Assembly: GCF_030272615.1 (NCBI RefSeq)
Contig: NC_081414.1
Span: 311,228,164-311,292,163, forward strand
Length of the DNA: 64,000 nucleotides
Reading direction: 5' to 3'
DNA from: Cryptomeria japonica
Taxonomy: Eukaryota > Streptophyta > Pinopsida > Cupressales > Cupressaceae
Shown: in pieces, positions 36,301 through 47,997 of the stretch
How the letters are laid out: every line of letters starts with the position of its first letter
Position numbering within the stretch: position 1 is the first letter of the stretch
Made by a program: the position numbers and the translations under genes
The notes under the pieces: model-generated
Databases searched by the model: none
What the model was told of the DNA's origin: nothing
Seen by the model: the letters and a program-made list of their open reading frames with translations, nothing else

Positions 36301-37110
36301 TTTATATCTCACTCCAAGTATGTGAAAGAGTTATTGAAGAAGTTTGGTTTGGAGGATATAAATCCAATTGGTACAGCTATGGTAACCGGATGTAAGTTGA
36401 CTAAGGATGATGATTCCCCTAAGGCAAATGAGACAAGATACAGATCTATGATTGGTGGATTACTTTATTTGACTCAAACCAGACCTGATATCACGAATGT
36501 TGTTTGTCTTGTTGCTATATTTCAAGTTGATCCTAAGGAATCTCATGTTGTAGTTGTTACAACAATCTTTAGATATTTGAAAGGAACTATTTGTTTTGGT
36601 TTATGGTATCCTAAAGATGATGATTTTACTTTGAGCGCTTTTACTAGTACTAATTGGGCAGGAGATGTGGATGACATAAAGAGTACTAGTGGTGGTGCAT
36701 TTTTCTTGGGAAAAAGGTTGGTTTCTTGGTTGAGCGAAAAGAAGAATTCAATTTCTCTATCTACTACAAAGGCAGAATATATTATTGCTGCTAAAAATTG
36801 TACTCAAGTGGTATGGATGAAGCAGATGTTGAAAGATATCAAAGTAGTGTATGATGAGCCTATTGCTATCTATTGTGGCAATTCAAGTGCAGTTAATATT
36901 TATAAGAATCTGGTGTTGCATTCAAAGACTAAGCATATATCAATCAAGTTTCACTTTTTGAGAGACAAGGTAAACGAGAAGGAAGTCATATTGGAATATG
37001 TGCCTACAAAGGAACAGATTCCAGATATTTTCATGAAGCCTTTTCCTAAGGATACTTTTGAGTATCTTAGAGGGAAGTTAGGGGTGATTGTCCCTCCTAA
37101 TCAGAACTAA
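36301..37110 (+). pseudogene. Copia F: RT C-terminus and RNase H
   Basis: Open from 36322 to the stop at 37108-37110, the longest undamaged part of F. RT thumb and connection (YVKELLKKFGLEDINPIG, RPDITNVVCLV) lead into RNase H. The first catalytic D is replaced (TSTNWAGDVDD; E has D before WAG). The Glu is kept (TTKAEYI). The next D is replaced (IYCGNSSA versus CDN in E). The end FEYLRGKLGVI matches E. Confidence 0.88.
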
Positions 37111-37385
37111 GGTGCATTGGTATGCATTAGTCTAGTGCATTTCATAATCATATCTTGTGATCTAGATTTATGAGTGGAGGCTACTACTCAAGGGGAGTAG
37201 TCAGTAAGTCAATTTTGTGTTTTGTGGTGCAAATATGTGCCTTTTCCATAAATTTCAAAGGGGGAGATAGTTATGTGAAAAATTGTATTGGGAGTGAGTG
37301 ATGAAAGGGGGAGAGAGTAATATGCGAGAGTCGTTGATTTCTTTGTCATTGATTGTTTTTTGCATCATATGTTTCCATCAATGCT

Positions 37386-37397
37386 AAAGGGGGAGAA
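37386..37397 (+). other. Copia F: polypurine tract
   Basis: AAAGGGGGAGAA just before the 3' LTR start TGTTGGAG. Confidence 0.85.
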
Positions 37398-38747
37398 TGT
37401 TGGAGATTTGGAAGTATGCTGCAAATATGTGCTTGAATGATATCTGAGAGATGTGTTGTCATTGATGTCAACATATTTCTCGGTCTGTGAGAGTGATGCA
37501 GTGAAGTTCGGTGAGTTGATTTGTTTAGTGTAGTCAACATGATGATGATCAGATTTTGCAGATTAAAGGGTTTGTAGAGGATTGTTTATAGTTGATTCAG
37601 TGCAATTTTTAGAGGTCTACATGAGAATTTGAGTAAGTTATGGATATCTGTGTTGTGATTAGATTTTTTGTTGTTCAATTATGACAGAGTGTGCATTGCT
37701 TCACATTGTAATATCTTGATCTGCGGATTTGGAGATATGTTTAGGATGTTGATGTGTATCTTCAATTCAAGTGGTTCGTGGTTTGGAGCTCTGTAAGTTA
37801 TTTTTCAAGGTTGACAACCATTTTAGTTAGTGTTCTTGAAGTTCGGTATGATGATGTTGATGTTGTGGTGGTAATTCATCATGCTTGTGGATGTTTCTGG
37901 ATTGTGTGTCTTTTGTGTTGGTGGTCTGCATTGATCATTGTGTGTGTAATTGATGATTTTCTTTGGTGAGTTGGTGCTCTTCATGTTTTGGATGACTAGA
38001 TTTTTGTAGCGTGTTGCATATGATTGAGGTGTAATTCTTGGAGGTGTAGAGTGTTTCAAGTGATGATTTGAGTCCATGTTATGTCTTAGCCGACATTGTT
38101 TTGGTCCACATGTGATAATTTGTATCTAATCAACAACTAGATATCATTGTAATTATTTTGTGTGTTGAATCGACCTTGTTGATCTTTTCAAGGTTGATGT
38201 CATGTATAAATAAATGTAATATCTTTGTAATTGAGTGTGTTGTGGATGAGAGGAAGTGTATATGTGTGAATAGTGTATTAGCCTTTCAAAAACAGAGAAG
38301 AAGTGTGAAGAAGAAGAAAGTTGTTATGTGCTTAACCGGAACTGTAACCAGGCATTAAGGAGATGTTATTTTCCAGTTCATTACCTTTTGGATGTGATCC
38401 AAATATGTTTGTAAGACAATGAGTCTTCCCTGGGTTATAGCCCTAGTTGTTTTTTAGAAGTGAGCTCTAGGCAGTGTGATTGAATGCATTTACATTCTCC
38501 ATTGTAATATTTCTATACTTCTAACAGAGTATAATCTTATTATGGGTGGGTTCCCACCGTGGTTTTCCCTTGACCAAGTTTCACAAATCAAAAATATTGG
38601 TGTTATGTGTTTATGTTGTGTTGTTGATTTAGGTTTTCATGCTTAATTATCAAATCTGAGAATAAGTTTAAGTTGTATGAGTTTTTGAGACAATTGATTC
38701 ACCCCCCACCTCTTAGTCATCATCCGAAATCAGAGTTATTTTCATCA
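37398..38747 (+). repeat. Copia F: 3' LTR
   Basis: Starts TGTTGGAGATTTGG and ends TTTTCATCA, followed by CAATT. It is 40 bases shorter than the 5' LTR because of small deletions, for example one in the middle where the 5' copy reads TGTCATTATATTGATC. Confidence 0.9.
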
Positions 38748-38752
38748 CAATT

Positions 38753-39555
38753 AACAAGCATGGTAACCACAAATCCACACCACTTTTCTCTTAATAAATA
38801 AGAATTCATAGTGTCAAATTGTTGTGACTAATAATCACCCATTAATAATAATTTTTACTTATGAGCCCCTAATAAACTGAGAATACCCATAAGGAATCAA
38901 TCTTGGGTGAACACTTAAGGAACTATAAATGATAAAAGTTCATAGCCATGAAAGTTAAAAGGTCAAAGACTCAAAACAAAACCAGACTGCTAAAGGCTTC
39001 TAACAAAATCAACAAAATCCATTAAATATTTGTTAAAAATAAAGATGACAAGGACTAACTTTACTAAGTTATAAAGTTAGACATTTGTTCAAAGCACAAA
39101 TGCACCTTATCATATAATATCCTAGTTTGGGTAAATGGTACTTGATAGCTCTAGAAATAAACAAGTACACAACATATTGTCTATTGGTGCTAATAGTATC
39201 CATGAGCTTGAAACCATTGGGAAATTAGAATGAAAAAGGATTAAAGCCCAATACTTATAAACTTAAATAATTGCAATCAAGTATTAGAAATTGGAAATGC
39301 TAACAATGAAAGAATTAAATAACACAAAATTCACAGATTATAATCATGGAACCCCTGAATCAACATTACGCTAAAAAGAAAATCTATTCATTAGAAAACA
39401 GTCACCTGATAATATATCCATTCAAAATCCAACTTAATTGTGCTTGTAATGAAACCTTATTGAAGGATGCATATTCTTCTAACTAATAGAAAAGACAAAT
39501 ATAGCTACCAAATTAATCCAATATTTTCAACTTAAATACACAGATCTCATGTGTC
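38753..39555. other. Interval with no gene seen
   Basis: About 800 AT-rich bases between Copia F and the NLR relic. I find no motif of the later NB-ARC or LRR parts here on the minus strand. Confidence 0.5.
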
Positions 39556-39559
39556 AAAT

Positions 39560-40130
39560 TAAAAATTAAAGTTTACTTTGAAAATCATATCCAAATTCGC
39601 TCTAATATTGAAAAATAGCATCCCAAAAATGTTTTAAATTGAAAGATGAAACATTTAATAAAATTGTGTAAATTGTAAAGAGAGCGCATAAGCTACTGCT
39701 ACAATTGATTTCATCATGTTTACAAATGACCTTTTCAAGTGTGGATTTTCCACACCACCCATGGCTATAACTCCAACCACATTCACTCCATTCTCCAACA
39801 AAAAGTTGTTTAAATTCATTATGTGTTTATCAAAACCTAGGAAGTCGTTGGGCGTATCTAGGGGGGTCATAGAGGCTCTCATCTTGTTGTGATCTCCCAC
39901 TTTGTTAATTTTCATTTATACATTAAATTCTTTACCTCTTGATGCATAGTTTCCACAAAGTTTGTGACTTTGTTTCCACCCCATTACACACACTTTCCAC
40001 TACTTCACCCACACTTTCCATTGGTACATGCATAGTTTCCATTGCTTTACACACAGTCTCCACTCCTCCACACACAACTTCCACTCATTTACAAACAACT
40101 TCCACTCCACTCACAAATTTCAATTTGGCG
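39560..40130 (-). pseudogene. Relic of an NLR resistance gene: coiled coil and start of NB-ARC
   Basis: On the minus strand, about 40120-39970 encodes seven consecutive heptads of the form xVExVxx (GVETVCK, AMETMHV, PMESVGE, VVESVCN), with one internal TGA. After a frame change, a stretch from 39915 reads LDTPNDFLGFDKHIMNL and then NGVNVVGVIAMGGV, the usual lead-in to an NB-ARC P-loop. The frame breaks inside the P-loop: the next base triplets spell the GKxTL part only in a neighbouring frame. That frame continues with a segment like the RNBS-A motif (NVSSFNLKHFWDAIF, near 39600) until a TAG. Kinase-2, GLPL and LRR parts are not seen. NLRs are intracellular immune receptors; this one is a non-functional 5' fragment. 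Confidence 0.55.
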
Positions 40131-40444
40131 AAAAGATATCTTACACATTTAGTATGACGTCATGAAGGCAATGCACAGTTTCTAGTCGACTGGAGAGATA
40201 AGCCTCCACTTACACCATGATGACCTGAAGGTCATTTTGAATGATTATTTTAATAGACTTATTGAACTTCTTAATGTGTTCATTTATATGGATTTATGGG
40301 TTGATGTTTTCTATATTTAAGGTATATTTACTACAAGAAAATGTTTTTCTAAGGAATAATTAAATACATTTTAATTTCCTTTCACTAGAAATAAAATAAT
40401 GCATTAAAGATATTTTCACTAAGATACAATTTAATAATTACACT
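40131..40444. other. Interval with no gene seen
   Basis: AT-rich, between the NLR relic and Gypsy C; no ORF. Confidence 0.5.
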
Positions 40445-40987
40445 TGTAGACACATAAAAATTTCCATTAATTTGTCCTCATTTAATTTCAAATTTCTCTG
40501 AACATTGGGCGAATCCTTATTATTACACTATTATTTCTCCATAATTCATTATTCATAATTTCCATCTTTTGTTATACTATTATTAATATATCATCATTTA
40601 TTTATTAAATTTATTAAATAAAACATTATATCATATTCATTTATACGCCTTCATGCATTCACCTTATATGCATTTATCTATTTATTTAATAAAACCCTTT
40701 AATATCCCCTCCTACCACTTACCATTTCCCATTTACCACTCATCTTTTGTATACCACTCATCTTGCATTATCCCATTTTCATCCCACAACATGAACTCGC
40801 TCGGAGAAAATCTATTTAAACAAGGCCCTTTCTCTTATTTGGGCATCTCATCTTTATTTGTCGAACTTATGTCAGTTTGCATTCTTCATCATCTTTGCAT
40901 TTCGTTTTCTTTAGCTTCCTTTGCATTAATCATCTCGAATCTCCAAAAACCATAGCTTCTTGTGTGTGCTTGTGAGAGCAAATATTA
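40445..40987 (+). repeat. Gypsy C: 5' LTR (alignable part)
   Basis: Starts TGTAGACACATAAAAATTTC. A TATA-like TCTATTTAAAC is at about 40811. Alignable with the 3' copy up to GCAAATATTA. Confidence 0.85.
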
Positions 40988-41300
40988 ATTTGGTTTAGTT
41001 TATTAGATTTAATTAGATTAAATTTTAATTAAATTAGTTTTCAATCAAATTAGATTTTAATGGAGTTTTTATTAGATTAGTTTATTTTTATTTTTATTAA
41101 TTAGATTTTAATTTGGTTTCATTTTCATTTTTAATTAGATTAAATTTTAATTTGTTAATTAGATTAGATTTTTATTTATTTTTAAGTAGATTAAATTTCT
41201 TTTTTTGTTAATTAGAATTAATGTGTATTTTTGTGTCAGTGTGTTTTGATTTCTTTATGTGAAATAATTTTTTGAATTTTGTCTTGTGTAGGGCATCTAT
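40988..41300 (+). other. Gypsy C: AT-rich stretch after the 5' LTR
   Basis: Irregular repeats of TTAGATTAAATTTTAATT type. No PBS like that of B was found here, so either the LTR continues into this part or the PBS is lost. Confidence 0.5.
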
Positions 41301-42240
41301 TCTCGTGTGTTAAAGACATGATCTTGAAACTACAATGTCATTTGATGCAGGACGCATGTCGAAGAAATAGTGATTTGAAACCGATTGTCTGAATTTTAGA
41401 TTAGATCACATTTTGAATTGGTACTTTAAAATTAACCAGTGTCTTTTGTGTCTTGAGCAATAGGCTCTTTTTGTTTTACCTTTTAGAGGGTCTGCCTCCC
41501 GTGAAGCCCTTAAAGCTCGGTGAGAGGGAATGACCCAAGTGGCAACAAGTTAAAGCCAAGCTCTTCCGAGCCACTATAATCAAATGTGTTTGTGATGAAA
41601 GTTGCTAGCGATGGGTGTTGATTAGTTCATATCAACAACATGTCTCCCCATAAACTCTATAGAGCGCAACCTCTATAGGTTGGGAGCCTTCCTTAATTGA
41701 GCATACACCACTGCATGTATGTCCACTCAAACAGATGCCCTTACTAGACACCTTTTGTGTTAGAAGCCAAAAACCTTCTAGTTGTTGACATAGGAGGTCG
41801 GACCTCTTAAGCAGCTCACATTCTTATGGTTCTTAGTAGAGATACAAAGTTCACCACTGGGAGTTTTCATAGGGACTGGTGTTTGGCTGCCCCGGAGAAG
41901 TGAGTGCTGAGGGTGGAGCCAGTGGGGTCAAGCAGCTAAGTATCCACTCTGAATTGCGTAACTCAGGGTAACCCCCAAGTGAGATTCAACAACTATTGTC
42001 CTGGCCAGCCTTAGGATTGTACTTGAATGTGTTTTTATTGCAAAATCAAATAAACATTATGTTTGTCGTGTTTTCTAAGTGTGTGCAAAACAAACAAGAA
42101 AGTTCCACAATCAACACCACACTTGAAATTGAAACACTTTACAAAAACTTGGGTCTAAACTTTCAAGTATCCATCCACATTGTAAAACAAAAACAATGCA
42201 AAACAACATTGTCATTGAAACATTGAACCTATGTTCTCAA
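41301..42240 (+). promoter_or_regulatory. Gypsy C: leader with the segment conserved in B
   Basis: TGCAGGACGCATGTCGAAGA near 41347 resembles the 52-bp unit of B. From 41490 to 42015 the blocks listed for B recur in the same order, including GAGGTCGGACCTC at 41794-41806 and AGCCAGTGGGGTCAAGCA near 41919. No ORF. Confidence 0.6.
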
Positions 42241-42284
42241 AATAATCATTTCAAATCTTTTGAGATGTCACTTTTGGAGTTCTG

Positions 42285-42600
42285 ATCTTTTAGGTCCTTG
42301 CATAGTCACGTCATTCTAGCTTGCCATACCTTTTAGGTCCTTGCATAGTCTTCACCTAGTTTCATCTTTCATTCTTGCATATCTCATTTAATTATACCTA
42401 GTCCTTGCATACCACCCTTAGATTAGACCTTTACATACCACCATTAGGTTATACCCTTGCATAATACCCATGATCTTTGCATAGCCTTCCATCATTCCTT
42501 TAGGACGTAACCTTAGACCTTTCATAGGTGCCTTAGGTCATTTAATAATTGGTCGTAGCATTTCATTATTATTTGCATACCAAAATCCAAAAAAGTAAAA
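42285..42600 (+). repeat. Gypsy C: degenerate repeat TAGGTCCTTGCATA
   Basis: The phrase TTTTAGGTCCTTGCATAGTC or shorter forms (CCTTGCATACCACC, CCCTTGCATAATACC) recur about eight times with spacing of 25-45 bases. Confidence 0.7.
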
Positions 42601-43145
42601 AATAAAAAATAATAAAATAATAAAAAAAAAACCTTGCACTTAGGATTTCTCATCTTAGGTCTGGCATCAACTTTTGATCATCAATCCCCCTTATCACTTG
42701 AGGTGCATCTTCCTTGAGTTAGGGAATCTATCAGTGTCTTTGAGTTGGTATTCTACTTGGAGTTTATCATCTCCTATCATAGCATGCCCTCTCTTTGATA
42801 ACTTATCCTTCTGTCTATCCATAATAGCACAAGTCAAACCCCACATTGGAAATTTTTTCAGACCTAGAGTATCCTTAGTCCTTGCATCAAATATCATTCA
42901 TTCTCATATCCCATTTAAGGTTTAGCTGCACAACACTTTCCTATCATATAGATTGCATTTTGCATCAACTCTTTAGCACATTCCCATCTCAATCATGTCA
43001 CATAGATTGCATTTTTGCATTGATCCTTACCACATCCTAATCTCACTCATATCATCTAGTTCCCCCTTTACACTTTAGTGTTTGCATCACACCTAGAGTC
43101 TCATACATTGTCCTAGGTCAAAGATCAGAACTATCGTCAATATCC

Positions 43146-44595
43146 ATGGCTACCTTGGCCCAACAAATTCAAGATCTCAAGAGAGAAATATATGACATTC
43201 AAGCCCAACAAAAAGATTCAATGACCCCTCTTGAGATAAAATTTCATGATATCAAGAACAACAAACTCCAAGAAATGCTAAATCAACTATATAAGGTGGA
43301 ACAACAACTGATTGGAAATCAAAAGACAAATCTCTGACAAGATCCCATGAATTCTTCACCAAGACAACAAGAAATTTCTTCAAAATATCCCTCAAATAGA
43401 CAATTTACACCTTTGAGACAATCTATTGAGTCAGCTTTGAAAGAGCTTCTTGAGCACAATCTTATCATATTGCCTAACAAGACCACATTGGGATGTGAAT
43501 TTTTGAGTAATTGCTGTGCATATCATAGACATAACAAACATAAGACTTCAATGTGCATGGAATTAAAACATAAAATTCAAGACCTCCTTTATAATGGTGT
43601 TATTGAAATTGAAGATCCTAATGATTCACCTAAGGAGAAACTAGATGTCATTACCAAGCATGATCAAAATAATACACCTATGTCTAGCAAGGCTCCATAT
43701 GTGGCCTCCATCTCTTCCATGATGCCTTCATCTCCTAAAACTTCTCAGCAACAATTCATACCATCTCCTTCAAACAATGAACCTAATGGTGAAACTTCTC
43801 ATGTTGACCCTCAAGGGCTATCAACAATACAAATCCAAGATAATCCATTCTTTTATGCAAATCCTTTATACAATTCAAATATCTTAGATCCTATGCCATC
43901 ATGTACTCTGATTCCAATCATACCCACTCTAGAAGGCTCCATCCAAAATGCTTCCCCATTATGCGAAAAAATGAACACCTTCCAAGAATTGTATATTAAA
44001 ATTACTACCCCTTCCTTAGAAGTGGCTCCATGTCAAGAGGATAATCTAAAAAATGAAGAAATGAGTTCTATCATAAATCAAGATCAAGACACAAAAACTC
44101 TCCAATCCCATCCAATGGTTGAAAAAGATCCTACCTCTCTAGAATCCCATGATGATCCCCTTGTACCTTTCTATTTCTTCCAAGATGATCCCCTTCCATC
44201 TCAAGAGAAAAGCATCCTTCCAAATCTCATTCCTAATCCACTTCCTAACCAAGATCGTGATGCCTCTTCCACCTTTTCAAATGGTCCTATTCAAAATTAA
44301 GTGTCAAACACCCTTCCTACTCTATCCAATGGTCCTCTTCCATGTCAAGATCAAAGTATCCCTTTATTCCCTTGTCATAATTCTCCATGTTTGCCTCAAG
44401 AGTCCATCATACCCATAAATCCCTCTGATGACCCTATCATTCCTTGCAAGCTACCTCCACCTTAAAATGGACTTGTCTCTAGCATCAAAAGTAAGAAGAA
44501 ACCCTTTGTTAAAAAGATCTTCCAAAGAATGCATTATCAAAGAAAAGGGTTAGACATTCATGAACGGGGTATATTAGAACCCCCTGGTATATAAA
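43146..44595 (+). pseudogene. Gypsy C: gag-like ORF with zinc motif and degenerate G-patch
   Basis: Starts at ATG 43146 (MATLAQQIQDLKREI, a helical stretch) and runs in one frame to about 44595, with stops at 43335-43337, 44298-44300, 44463-44465 and 44593-44595. The zinc-binding motif CAYHRHNKHKTSMC (CX2HX4HX4C), near 43516, aligns with B, as does the following IQDLLYNGVIEI (B: IQDLIDRGEIEV). A long Ser/Pro/Asn/Asp-rich part follows; no protease motif is present where B has one. The end (MHYQRKGL, ERGILEPP near 44530-44585) looks like a decayed G-patch. The large central Gag domain of B (DPRDHVREF) is not found. The role is likely RNA binding within particles built by a relative; this is an inference. 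Confidence 0.65.
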
Positions 44596-44599
44596 ACAA

Positions 44600-45850
44600 A
44601 ATCTTGATTATAATGGTTACATTGCTAACTCTCAAGATGTTGGTATCCCTCATAAATCCTACATTTCTCCACTTAAATCCAAATACACACCGTCCCCTTC
44701 ACCCCTTCCATCTATTTTAGGTCCCTATATCCCTATATCCCTCCATCCCTTATGTGGGATCAAAAAAGGCACACATATTTGAGCACCTTCCAACCATCCA
44801 AAATATCTTCATATCATTCCTATCCATCTACACATTATTTTCCTTCTCCAAGCAATTTGGATGCCAAGCATAAAAGTCATAAGTCAAGCAATCCACGTGT
44901 ATTTAAGGATCAACATGTCTCATCTAATCGACATGTAAAAACAAAGTAAAATGTGATCCAAAAAGAAAAAGAGATATACAAAAGGACACAAAGGCCCATT
45001 GAGCAAAAGAAAGAAATTTCAAAAACCATATGGGTTCCTAAGGTGCTTGTAGAAGCAATGCATTCCAAGGAACTACAAAAGAAATAAATTTCCAAAAGGC
45101 CACAAAGGCCCACAAAGAAAGAAGAAAAGTCAAAATTTGTATGGCTTCCTAAGTCTTACATTGAGGCAATGTGTTCTAAAGAATCACAAAAAAAATGAAA
45201 AATCAAGAACCATGTGGATTCCCAAGTCACTCGCACATGACTTGCACACTAAAGAAAAATCAAAATTGGCATTCAAGTTTGCCACCCCATTTTCTCCCAC
45301 ATCCACTATCCTAAAACCTTTTTCACCTCCTTGTGTCCTAAAATCTGCATCAACCTTTCCATCAAAATCACAAACTCCAAAATATACTATTCCTCCACTA
45401 GTCCACCACCCCTCAAGTTGTATGCCAATGTTGATCTTGCCAACATTTCCATCCAGCCATGCACAATTCTTCAAACATCCCATCCATTATCCAACACCTA
45501 TGTTCTATCCTCCCATCCCTCTTATCCAATCCTTTGCATAAATCCTTATAACCTTGTCGTCTTATCATCCATTTCATCTCCCTTTACCATCACCCTATCG
45601 ACATCTTTTAGCATACCTTCAATAGCCATAGATCATTATAGAACATCTTTCAAGGATATTATCTAGAGAACAACTTGATTCCTGAGTCATATCTCCTATC
45701 AAGTATCCATCATCTTCCAATAGTTCGAAAAAATTCAAAAAAAAAATGAAAGAAAGAAGTCAAAATGAGAAAAAAAGAGAAAAAGAAAAAAAAGTGACAA
45801 ATTTTTTTTTAAAATTAAAAATAAATAGTAAAGAAAAATAAGTTCGTCCA
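44600..45850 (+). other. Gypsy C: decayed sequence after the gag-like ORF
   Basis: Short open pieces rich in Pro, Ser and Lys in changing frames, with no recognised domain. The repeating phrases CACAAAGGCCCA and GGTTCCTAAG between 44980 and 45230 suggest an internal triplication of about 100 bases. I see no RT or integrase motif. Confidence 0.5.
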
Positions 45851-45920
45851 TTAGTGAAAACCTAGCAAACAAGTGCCTTGGGCAAGTACCATGATGAAAA
45901 CCTGGCAAACAGGCATCATG
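45851..45920 (+). other. Gypsy C: post-coding motif shared with A and B
   Basis: GTGAAAACCTAGCAAACAAG from about 45854 and GATGAAAACCTGGCAAACAG from about 45893, the same motif as after integrase in A and B. Confidence 0.7.
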
Positions 45921-46477
45921 CGTAATTCATTATCCTCTTGCACTATTCACTGGGGGCAAGTTCCATCTATGTGCATCCATCTATTATCCCTCATCTTGCA
46001 TTATCCCTAATTCACTCTATATCCATCCATATCCCTTTTTTCACCTTTGATCTTGACAAGGTTAAGGATCTTTACAGGCTTTTGTGTGTCCTATCTATTA
46101 CACTTGATCCACACCCTTAAGCTCCTATCCATTATTTTGTCCATTGCTTGCTTCCATCCATCATTACCCCCTCTTGATCTTTCTTGTCCTATCTGCCTCC
46201 TATCCAAATCTATCCCTCGATTATGATCAAAATTACAGACATAAAATGCAAAAAAAAAACTCTTGACATGTCCATTCATTTGGATCACATGACATTCGTT
46301 ACACCTATCCTAGATTTACATTGATATATCTGATTGCTTGGATTAAACATGTTATCCTATTGTGGTATAGTCCTTGAAAATTGTATAAGCTTCCTCCATC
46401 ATTCACTTATCCATTTCTATCCCATTCGTTCATTCACTCACTCAAAATCCCTTTTACCTTGCTAGACACTAGGGGCA

Positions 46478-47010
46478 AACACTAAAAATCATAAAATGTC
46501 CTTAAAAAATCATAAAAATGATAAAATATCCTGAAAAAATCATAAAACATCATAAAATGAAATCATTAAAATCATAAAATGTCCTGAAAAAATCTTAAAA
46601 ATCATAAAATGTCCTGAAAAAATCATTAAAAGCATAAAATGTCCTAAAAAATGTTTAAAATTATAAAATGTCCTAAAAAAAAATCATAAAATGTCTTGAA
46701 AAAATCTTAAACATCATAAAAAGTCCTGCAAAAATCATAAAAATCATAAAATGTCCTAAAAAAATCATAAAATATCCTAAAATATCCTAAAAAATCATAA
46801 AATATCTTGAAAAAATCATTAAAAAAATCCTTAAAAAATCACAAAAATCATCAAATGTCCTGGGAAAATCATAAATAAAAAAACCTAAAATGTTGTGAAA
46901 AAATCATAAAAATCATAAAATCTCCTGAAAAAACCCTAAAAATTAAAACATTCATAAAAACCCTAAAAATTAAAACATTCACAAAACCCTAAAAATCATA
47001 AAAATCCAAA
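46478..47010 (+). repeat. Gypsy C: A-rich tandem array, AAAATCATAAAATGTCCTG units
   Basis: About 15 irregular units of 20-40 bases with the core ATCATAAAATGTCCTGAAAA. It lies in the same place (before the PPT region) as the unrelated arrays of A and B. Confidence 0.85.
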
Positions 47011-47982
47011 AACATGTAATAAACATTGTGATGGCACAAACACTTCGGACAAGCATGCAGCTTTGGAACTTCAACGAATTCAGGACATAACGAAATTACG
47101 ATTGAGCAAACAGAACAACATCTGATCAACTTATACACCCGAACCCATCAACCATGAACAAAAAAATCATTTGACATGAACCATATGAACCATATTGTTT
47201 GTTGCTTGCGGGATGTTCCTTAGGAATATGATGACAAATCCTAGGACATGATCGCTTAAGATCATCGAGGACATATTGGTCGGATACACACTAAGGCATT
47301 CCTTTACTGTCTGATATGTTTTCTTTCTCGCAATTGGTGTGATTGATTCATTTGGGTCTAATTCATATCTAGGTGATTTTTTGCCTTTTACTATAATAAG
47401 CTCGATGATGATACAAGCACTTAAAAAGCACAATAATTCTCATCACCTTTCATATCCTCTTTCTCATCGCTCATTTTTTTTCCATCACTTTTCTCTTCTC
47501 GTCCTCCTTTTCATCTATCTTTTTCATCATCTTCTTCATTCTTCTTATTGCAGTGAGATCGATCACACACTTTATCCAACTGATGCATGTCTTTGAATCT
47601 TTAATCTCTTTATCAACCAACTTGCTTTTTGCAATCTCAATGCCCCCAGAGTCAATCAATCAATCAATCACTAGCTCACCTTATCTTGCGCTTGCATCAA
47701 TCCCTATCAGCTTAATCAACTTATCAACCTGGCTATACTGTTCATTTCTATTAATTGTTCATTTCCATCAAATGTATATCTCAACCTAATCACTGACGCA
47801 ATATCAATCATCCAATCTTCTCTCCCGTGATCTATTGAGAGACCAATCTCCATCAATCTGTTCGATCAATCTCTCAAGGGGGCATAACCAATCAATCATC
47901 ATCATCATCCTTACCAAAACACCTCTGGGGCATATATCAGTTGATCATTTTCTTTGAAACAACGTGACAGGCTGCATTGTCT

Positions 47983-47997
47983 CAAAGAGGGGCAAAA
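47983..47997 (+). other. Gypsy C: polypurine tract
   Basis: CAAAGAGGGGCAAAA, identical to A, directly before TGTAGACAC. The preceding TTTGAAACAACG and CTCAAGGGGGCAT blocks are also shared with A. Confidence 0.9.

Larger units (their letters stand above)
31521..38747 (+). mobile_element. Copia F: complete Ty1/Copia retrotransposon, 7.2 kb, decayed
   Basis: LTRs at 31521-32910 and 37398-38747, 5-bp target duplication, PBS, then Gag, protease, integrase, RT and RNase H in the Copia order, PPT, LTR. LTR divergence over the first 280 bases is roughly 8-10% by eye, so it is older than B. Multiple stops and frameshifts; several catalytic residues are lost. Confidence 0.93.

Noticed and set aside
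40440-40444. ACACT as the target duplication of C
   Set aside because: No ACACT directly follows the right repeat, and the true LTR end is unresolved.
43347-45660. A host proline/serine-rich gene in C
   Set aside because: It lies between LTRs in one frame with the family zinc motif, so it is element sequence.
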